This document shows positions 6,693-11,810 of a stretch of DNA of 11,810 bases, piece after piece; position 1 is the stretch's first letter; each line of letters begins with the position of its first letter. The translations under genes and the position numbers were made by a program. Origin of the DNA: an uncultured Bacteroidota bacterium (GTDB lineage Bacteria > Bacteroidota > Bacteroidia > Chitinophagales > Chitinophagaceae). The stretch lies in NCBI GenBank assembly GCA_946479535.1, contig CAMLGP010000027.1, positions 1 through 11,810 of the forward strand. Reading direction: 5' to 3'. Under the pieces are notes generated by a model that saw only the letters and a program-made list of their open reading frames with translations, ran no database searches and was not told the origin of the DNA.

Positions 6693-7775
6693 ATGAACAG
6701 AATATTGTTGCTGACTATTATCAGCACGGTTGCCTTAATGACAGGTTGCAACCCCAAGATCAAACAGACAGAAGAAGTAGGAAAATTTACCGTTACCAGC
6801 CCTCTGAAAGTTGATACTTCCTTCACTAAAGAATACGTTTCCCAAATACAGTCTTTCCGGAATGTTGAGATACGTGCCCAGGAAAAAGGTTATCTGCAAT
6901 CCATCAATGTAGATGAAGGACAGTATGTGAAAGCCGGACAGGTTCTTTTCAGGATCATGCCCAAGTTGTACGAGGCGGAGTTCCTTAAAGCACAGGCGGC
7001 TGCCAAAGGAGCTGAACTGGAACTGTTAAATACCAAAACCCTGGCTGAAAAAAACATCGTTTCCAAAAATGAGCAGGCTATTGCACAGGCAAAGCTTGAT
7101 GAAGCAAAAGCCGATCTGGCACTTGCTCAATTTCATCTCTCATTTTGTGAGATAAAGGCGCCTTTTGATGGAACGATAGACCGGCTCAAGTTCAAACTGG
7201 GAAGTCTGATTGATGAGGGAACCCTTCTCACCACCATCTCAGACAACAAGAACGTTTATGCCTACTTTAATGTAGCCGAAGACGAATACCTGGATTATAA
7301 AACCCGCGCCAACCAGAATGAAAAAACGAATGTAAATCTGGAAATGGCAAATCACCAGCCATATAAATACAAGGGAACTGTTGAGACCATTGAGAGTGAG
7401 TTCAACAATGAAACAGGCAATATTTCTTTTCGTGCAAAATTCCCCAATCCAGATCTGTTGCTAAAGCATGGCGAAACCGGTAAGGTCAGAATAACCATTC
7501 CCATGAGCAATGCCCTGATCATTCCTCAAAAGGCCACATACGAGGTTCAGGATAAAATATACGTATACGTGGTTGATAAGAATAATATCGCCAAATCCAA
7601 AAATATTACCATCAAGACCAGTTTACCGGATCTGTATGTTGTAGGCAGCGGTCTTGACGAAGGCGACAGGATACTGGTGGAAGGGGTTCAAAATGTAAAA
7701 GACGATGATAAGGTGCAATATAAATATTCAGACCCTAAACAAATCATTGGTAGTCTTTCATTGATAAAACAATAG
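6693..7775 (+). CDS. RND efflux periplasmic adaptor (membrane fusion) lipoprotein, HlyD/AcrA family
   Basis: This protein would bridge the inner-membrane RND pump and the outer-membrane factor encoded downstream. From ATG 6693 it is 360 residues; the frame could also open at GTG 6651, but the later start gives a clean lipoprotein signal (MNRILLLTII...ALMTGC, Cys19). The two half-lipoyl motifs are clear: VEIRAQEKGYLQSINVDEGQ starting at 58, continuing YVKAGQVLFRIMP, and FCEIKAPFDGTIDRLKFKLG starting at 151. Between them lies a short alpha-helical hairpin (about 91-150, rich in Ala, Glu and Lys). The beta-barrel part follows, with ETGNISFRAKFPNPDLLLKHG (240-260) typical of AcrA-like adaptors, then a membrane-proximal domain to the C-terminus. 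The next gene starts 24 bases on, so cotranscription is very likely. Substrates cannot be deduced. Confidence 0.93.
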   Translation: MNRILLLTIISTVALMTGCNPKIKQTEEVGKFTVTSPLKVDTSFTKEYVSQIQSFRNVEIRAQEKGYLQSINVDEGQYVKAGQVLFRIMPKLYEAEFLKAQAAAKGAELELLNTKTLAEKNIVSKNEQAIAQAKLDEAKADLALAQFHLSFCEIKAPFDGTIDRLKFKLGSLIDEGTLLTTISDNKNVYAYFNVAEDEYLDYKTRANQNEKTNVNLEMANHQPYKYKGTVETIESEFNNETGNISFRAKFPNPDLLLKHGETGKVRITIPMSNALIIPQKATYEVQDKIYVYVVDKNNIAKSKNITIKTSLPDLYVVGSGLDEGDRILVEGVQNVKDDDKVQYKYSDPKQIIGSLSLIKQ

Positions 7776-7799
7776 GAATTAACCGGAATATATAATTGT

Positions 7800-10700
7800 A
7801 TGTTTAAAATATTTATACACCGGCCAGTTCTGTCTATTGTCATATCTCTGATCATCACCCTTTTGGGTGTACTGGCCATTACGCAATTACCCGTAACCCA
7901 ATTTCCTTCCATCTCTCCTCCTAAAGTGAATATCTCGGCAGAATACCCGGGTGCCAATGGAGAGTTATTGATAAAATCGGTTGTAATCCCACTGGAACGG
8001 GCCATCAACGGCGTGCCCGGCATGAAGTATATCGCTTCAGATGCTGGAAACGATGGTGTGGCCTCCATTCAGGTGGTATTCAACTTGGGAACTGACCCCA
8101 ATCTTGCCTCAGTAAATATCCAGAACCGTGTTGCATCCGTGATCAATAAATTGCCACCGATCGTAGTACGTGAGGGTGTAAAGATCACCCGCGAGGAATC
8201 AAATATGCTGATGTACATCAATGTATTCAGCAAAGACACCACACTGGATGATAAATTCCTTTACAATTTTGCAGACATTAACCTGTTATCAGAGATAAAA
8301 CGGATTGATGGAGTTGGTTATGCCGATATCCTGGGAGACAGGGAATATGCCATGAGGGTCTGGTTAAAACCAGACCGGATGCTGGCTTACAAGATCTCCG
8401 CAGATGATGTATTGAAAGCACTGGATGAACAGAGCCTTGAAGCTTCTCCTGGTAAAACAGGTGAAAGCTCGGGTAAGCGTTCGCAAGCATTTGAATATGT
8501 GCTGAAATACCCTGGCCGATATAATACCAAAGAGGAATATGAGAATGTGGTTCTTCGTGCAAATCCTGATGGTCAGTTATTGCGCTTAAAGGATGTTGCG
8601 GATATTGAATTTGGAAGTACTTATTATGATCTCTATTCCAAATTGAATGGAAGACCTTCAGCTGCGATCCAGATCAAGCAATCCTATGGCAGTAATGCCA
8701 GCCAGGTAATTGAGAATATCAAGGAACAAATGAAGGAGATTAAAGAATCTTCATTCCCCAAAGGAATGGACTATGAGATCAGCTATGATGTATCTAAATT
8801 CCTTGACGCTTCCATTGATAAAGTAATCCATACACTGATAGAAGCTTTCCTGCTGGTAGGACTTGTTGTGTTTTTATTCCTGGGAGACTGGAGATCTACT
8901 CTCATACCTGCAATTGCGGTACCCGTATCACTGGTAGGTACCTTTCTTTTCATGCAGTACTTCGGTATTACGTTAAACCTGATCACGCTCTTTGCGCTGG
9001 TACTGGCTATTGGTATTGTGGTGGACAATGCGATTGTGGTAGTTGAAGCCGTTCACGCAAAGATGGAAGAAAAGAACTGTGGACCTGTTGAGGCAACGGA
9101 AGAAGCCATGCATGAGATAAGCGGCGCAATCATTGCCATTACATTGGTGATGGCTGCCGTTTTTATACCGGTGGCATTTATGTCGGGTCCGGTTGGTATA
9201 TTCTATCGGCAATTCTCTATTACCATGTCAACCTCTATCATCCTTTCTGGTGTGATAGCATTGACATTGACTCCGGCCATGTGTGCGTTCATGTTGAAGA
9301 ATACACACGGGCAGAAGAAAAGAAAGACCTGGTTAAACCGGATACTCATTGGATTCAATGATTGGTTTGGCCGTGTTACGGGGCGTTATAAAAACCTGTT
9401 AAGCAAGATTGTCAATAAGCGCGTCATCACCTTCCTTTTGCTAATAGCATTTTGTATTGGTACATGGCTAATGAATGCGGCCCTGCCATCGGGATTTATC
9501 CCCAATGAGGACCAGGGTGTGTTCTATGCAATCATCGTTACTCCTCCTGGTTCTACCCTGGAGAGAACAGATGAAGTTGCGGTCCAATTAGGAAAAATTG
9601 CCTCACAGATTGAGGGTGTTAAATCGGTTTCTTCCCTTTCAGGATTTGAGATCCTGTCGGAAGGCACTGGTTCTAACTCAGGAACCTGTCTGGTGAACCT
9701 GAAAACCTGGAGTGAAAGAAAGCATTCAGTAAATGAGATCATTGAAGAGCTGGAAGAAAAGGCAAAAGACATTAAAGGCGCCAATATTGAGTTCTTCCCT
9801 CCCCCGGCGGTTCCAGGTTATGGAGCAGCGGGTGGATTTGAGTTGCGTTTGCTGGATAAGATCGGTACAGGTGATTATAAGAAGATGGAGGAAGTAAGTA
9901 AGAGTTTTGTGGCTGAATTGAACAAACGCCCAGAGTTATCATCTGTATTTACATTCTATAGCGCCAGCTTTCCCCAGTATTTATTGAATATCGATAATGA
10001 TGTGGCTCAGCAGAAAGGAGTTTCAATAGATAATGCCATGAATACCCTGTCCACCCTGGTAGGTAGTAACTATGAAACGAGTTTTATCAAATACGACAGG
10101 CAATACAAGGTAATGGTGCAGGCATCACCAGAGTACAGGGCATTACCGGAAGATCTCCTGAAATTGTACGTGAAGAATGACAGGGATGAAATGGTTCCCT
10201 TCTCTACGTTCATGAAGATTGATAAAGTGTATGGCCTTTCGGAAATAACGCGCCATAACATGTATAATTCATCTGAGATCAGTGGCTCCACTGCACCTGG
10301 CTATAGTAGTGGTACGGCCTTAAAGGTTATTGCTGAAGTAGCTAAAGAAAAACTGCCGCGTGGTTTTGGTATTGATTGGGCCGGTATCTCTAAGGATGAG
10401 GTGGGTAGAGGTAATGAAGCGGTGATCATCTTCCTGATCTGTTTAACTTTTGTTTATCTGCTGCTGGCCGCACAATATGAAAGTTTCATACTTCCACTGC
10501 CTGTAATTCTTTCTTTGCCCGCGGGTACATTTGGAGCCTTCCTGTTACTCAAGCTGCTTGGTTTGGAGAATAATATCTATGCGCAGGTAGCGCTTGTAAT
10601 GCTGATTGGATTGTTGGGCAAGAACGCAGTGCTGATCGTAGAATTTGCTGTACAAAAACATAAAGCTGGCAGAACGGTATTGCAGGCAGCTATTGAAGGC

Positions 10701-10973
10701 GCCGCAGTAAGGTTTAGACCGATATTAATGACCTCCTTCGCCTTTATAGCAGGATTGATACCGCTGGTAATGGCAACTGGGCCAGGCAGGATTGGTAACA
10801 GAACAATCGGTTCTGCAGCCGCAGGGGGTATGCTGATTGGAACGTTATTCGGCGTTATCCTGATACCCGGACTCTATTACATATTCGCTAAAATCTCTGA
10901 AAGAAATCCAATCATTGAAGACGAATATGAAAATCCATTAACAGAAGAAATAGACAGAAATGAACCCAAGTAA
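7800..10973 (+). CDS. AcrB-like (HAE1) RND multidrug efflux pump, inner-membrane subunit
   Basis: This proton-driven pump of 1057 residues is close to the usual family length (AcrB has 1049). It starts with the classical FIHRPVLSIVIS first membrane segment, followed by the periplasmic porter region (PVTQFPSISPPKVNISAEYP at 31-50). Membrane segments 2-6 span about 343-500 and include LFALVLAIGIVVDNAIVVVE (397-416). The second half repeats the layout, with RVITFLLLIAFCIGTWL (541-557), FIPNEDQGVFYAIIV (566-580), and segments 8-12 about 873-1030 containing GLLGKNAVLIVEFA (937-950) and RFRPILMTSFAFIAGLIPLV (971-990). Lys941 corresponds to the essential AcrB Lys940. Where AcrB has Asp407-Asp408, this protein has Asp409-Asn410. 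The frame is intact. It is translated between the adaptor and the outer-membrane factor, whose start overlaps its stop. The substrate range is unknown. Confidence 0.96.
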   Translation: MFKIFIHRPVLSIVISLIITLLGVLAITQLPVTQFPSISPPKVNISAEYPGANGELLIKSVVIPLERAINGVPGMKYIASDAGNDGVASIQVVFNLGTDPNLASVNIQNRVASVINKLPPIVVREGVKITREESNMLMYINVFSKDTTLDDKFLYNFADINLLSEIKRIDGVGYADILGDREYAMRVWLKPDRMLAYKISADDVLKALDEQSLEASPGKTGESSGKRSQAFEYVLKYPGRYNTKEEYENVVLRANPDGQLLRLKDVADIEFGSTYYDLYSKLNGRPSAAIQIKQSYGSNASQVIENIKEQMKEIKESSFPKGMDYEISYDVSKFLDASIDKVIHTLIEAFLLVGLVVFLFLGDWRSTLIPAIAVPVSLVGTFLFMQYFGITLNLITLFALVLAIGIVVDNAIVVVEAVHAKMEEKNCGPVEATEEAMHEISGAIIAITLVMAAVFIPVAFMSGPVGIFYRQFSITMSTSIILSGVIALTLTPAMCAFMLKNTHGQKKRKTWLNRILIGFNDWFGRVTGRYKNLLSKIVNKRVITFLLLIAFCIGTWLMNAALPSGFIPNEDQGVFYAIIVTPPGSTLERTDEVAVQLGKIASQIEGVKSVSSLSGFEILSEGTGSNSGTCLVNLKTWSERKHSVNEIIEELEEKAKDIKGANIEFFPPPAVPGYGAAGGFELRLLDKIGTGDYKKMEEVSKSFVAELNKRPELSSVFTFYSASFPQYLLNIDNDVAQQKGVSIDNAMNTLSTLVGSNYETSFIKYDRQYKVMVQASPEYRALPEDLLKLYVKNDRDEMVPFSTFMKIDKVYGLSEITRHNMYNSSEISGSTAPGYSSGTALKVIAEVAKEKLPRGFGIDWAGISKDEVGRGNEAVIIFLICLTFVYLLLAAQYESFILPLPVILSLPAGTFGAFLLLKLLGLENNIYAQVALVMLIGLLGKNAVLIVEFAVQKHKAGRTVLQAAIEGAAVRFRPILMTSFAFIAGLIPLVMATGPGRIGNRTIGSAAAGGMLIGTLFGVILIPGLYYIFAKISERNPIIEDEYENPLTEEIDRNEPK

Positions 10974-11810
10974 ATTATATAGTACAATAGCAGCTGGAAT
11001 ATTACTTTGTATTGCCAGCTGCAAGGTGCCGGCGATAGTTAACAAAGATCCAAAGAATGCATTGCCGCAAAGCTGGAATAATTCAACTGACAGTACCACT
11101 ACAGCGTCCATAAAATGGCAGGATTTCTTTAAAGACCAGCACCTCGTAAATTTAATTGATACCGCTCTGGCAAATAACCAGGAATTACTAATAACGCTTC
11201 AGGAAATAAAAATTGCCCGGAATGAGATTGGAATCAGGCAGGCTGATCTTTTACCGAAGGTATTTGCCGGTGCAGGTATCGGCATTGAAAAAGTAGGACG
11301 ATATACAAGCCAGGGTGCGGGTGATGCTTCTACCGATATCAAGCCTGGCAAAGAAGTACCCGAATGGCTTCCTGATTACAGATTTGGTGTTTCTGCCAAT
11401 TGGGAATTAGATATCTGGAAGAAATTGCGCAATGCAAAGAAAGCTGCTGTTAAACGTTATCTCTCTACAATAGAAGGAAGGAATTTTGTGATCACCAACC
11501 TGGTAGCAGAGATCTCCAATTCTTATTATGAGCTGCTTTCCCTGGATAACCAGTTGGATATTGTGCGACAGTCCATTGAATTACAAAATAATGCCCTGGA
11601 TGTAATAAGAGTTCAGAAGGAAGCAGCAAGAGTTAATGAACTGGCGGTAAAGAAATTTGAAGCAGAAGTTTTAAATTCCCGGCATTTGGAATATGAGATC
11701 CTTCAACAGATAAAGGAAGCGGAGAATAAGATCAATTTTCTATTGGGGCGCTATCCACAACCCATTGCACGCGACAAATCTTCATTTATCAATGATATGC
11801 CTAAACAGGT
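10960..11810 (+). CDS. TolC/OprM-like outer-membrane factor lipoprotein, 5' part (3' end outside window)
   Basis: This is the outer-membrane channel of the tripartite pump. The ATG at 10960 lies inside the last codons of the pump gene, giving a 14-base overlap in another frame; the frame is then open for 283 residues to the window edge. The N-terminus is a lipoprotein signal ending in CIASC (Cys21). After a short linker comes the repeat typical of the family: IKWQDFFKDQHLVNLIDTAL (51-70), ANNQELLITLQEIKIARNEI (71-90), GIRQADLLPKV (91-101), then FGVSANWELDIWKKLRNAKK (142-161) and a long helical stretch (LVAEISNSYYELLSLDNQLD, 181-200; coiled-coil-like sequence to about 265) followed by INFLLGRYPQPI. 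This corresponds to most of the first half of an NodT/OprM-type protein of roughly 450-480 residues. The second half lies beyond the window. Confidence 0.93.
   Translation, partial: MNPSKLYSTIAAGILLCIASCKVPAIVNKDPKNALPQSWNNSTDSTTTASIKWQDFFKDQHLVNLIDTALANNQELLITLQEIKIARNEIGIRQADLLPKVFAGAGIGIEKVGRYTSQGAGDASTDIKPGKEVPEWLPDYRFGVSANWELDIWKKLRNAKKAAVKRYLSTIEGRNFVITNLVAEISNSYYELLSLDNQLDIVRQSIELQNNALDVIRVQKEAARVNELAVKKFEAEVLNSRHLEYEILQQIKEAENKINFLLGRYPQPIARDKSSFINDMPKQ

Noticed and set aside
7688..8068. 126-codon minus-strand frame across the adaptor-pump junction
   Set aside because: It is the antisense shadow of two clear, conserved genes and has no protein-family resemblance.
8358..8375. 18-base inverted repeat (GTCTGGTT-AA-AACCAGAC) inside the RND pump gene
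   Set aside because: It encodes the conserved stretch VWLKPD of the pump, so codon choice over a conserved motif explains it more simply than an operator.

Overview
The window looks like chromosomal DNA of a Bacteroidota bacterium, most likely a Chitinophagaceae-type soil or environmental member. The reasons are a FecR anti-sigma factor next to a SusC/RagA receptor carrying an STN domain, a SusD/RagB lipoprotein, promoter-like TAnnTTTG elements, an AT-leaning base composition, and lipoprotein versions of RND adaptor and outer-membrane factor proteins. All genes with a supportable call lie on the + strand. Both ends of the window cut through genes.

Left part (1-5568): the C-terminal end of a FecR-family anti-sigma factor is followed by a terminator-like hairpin, then a full-length SusC/RagA TonB-dependent receptor (about 1184 residues from the preferred start) and a SusD-like outer-membrane lipoprotein (463 residues). 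Together they form a regulated nutrient-uptake locus. The SusC STN domain would report ligand binding to FecR in the periplasm, FecR would release an ECF sigma factor (presumably encoded just left of the window), and that sigma factor would raise expression of the transporter. No glycoside hydrolase, peptidase or other catabolic enzyme is visible, so the substrate cannot be named.

Middle part (5569-6692): about 600 bases have no convincing gene. They hold a good Bacteroidota-type promoter just after susD, short AATACTGC repeats in front of it, several complementary arms, a very strong 19-pair hairpin without a U-tract, and a separate inverted repeat. A small secreted protein of unknown function follows (125 residues, seven consecutive Asp). 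Its promoter lies so close to the ATG that the mRNA may be leaderless, and a hairpin follows its stop. A nearly perfect 18-bp palindrome then precedes the next operon.

Right part (6693-11810): a three-gene tripartite efflux operon encodes a periplasmic adaptor lipoprotein, an AcrB-like inner-membrane RND pump (1057 residues) and the first 283 residues of a TolC/OprM-like outer-membrane factor. The last two reading frames overlap by 14 bases. The pump has Asp-Asn where AcrB has the Asp407-Asp408 pair; the TM10 lysine is kept.

I did not find an obviously new multi-gene system. The part least explained by known families is the 5569-6175 noncoding region together with the small secreted protein.
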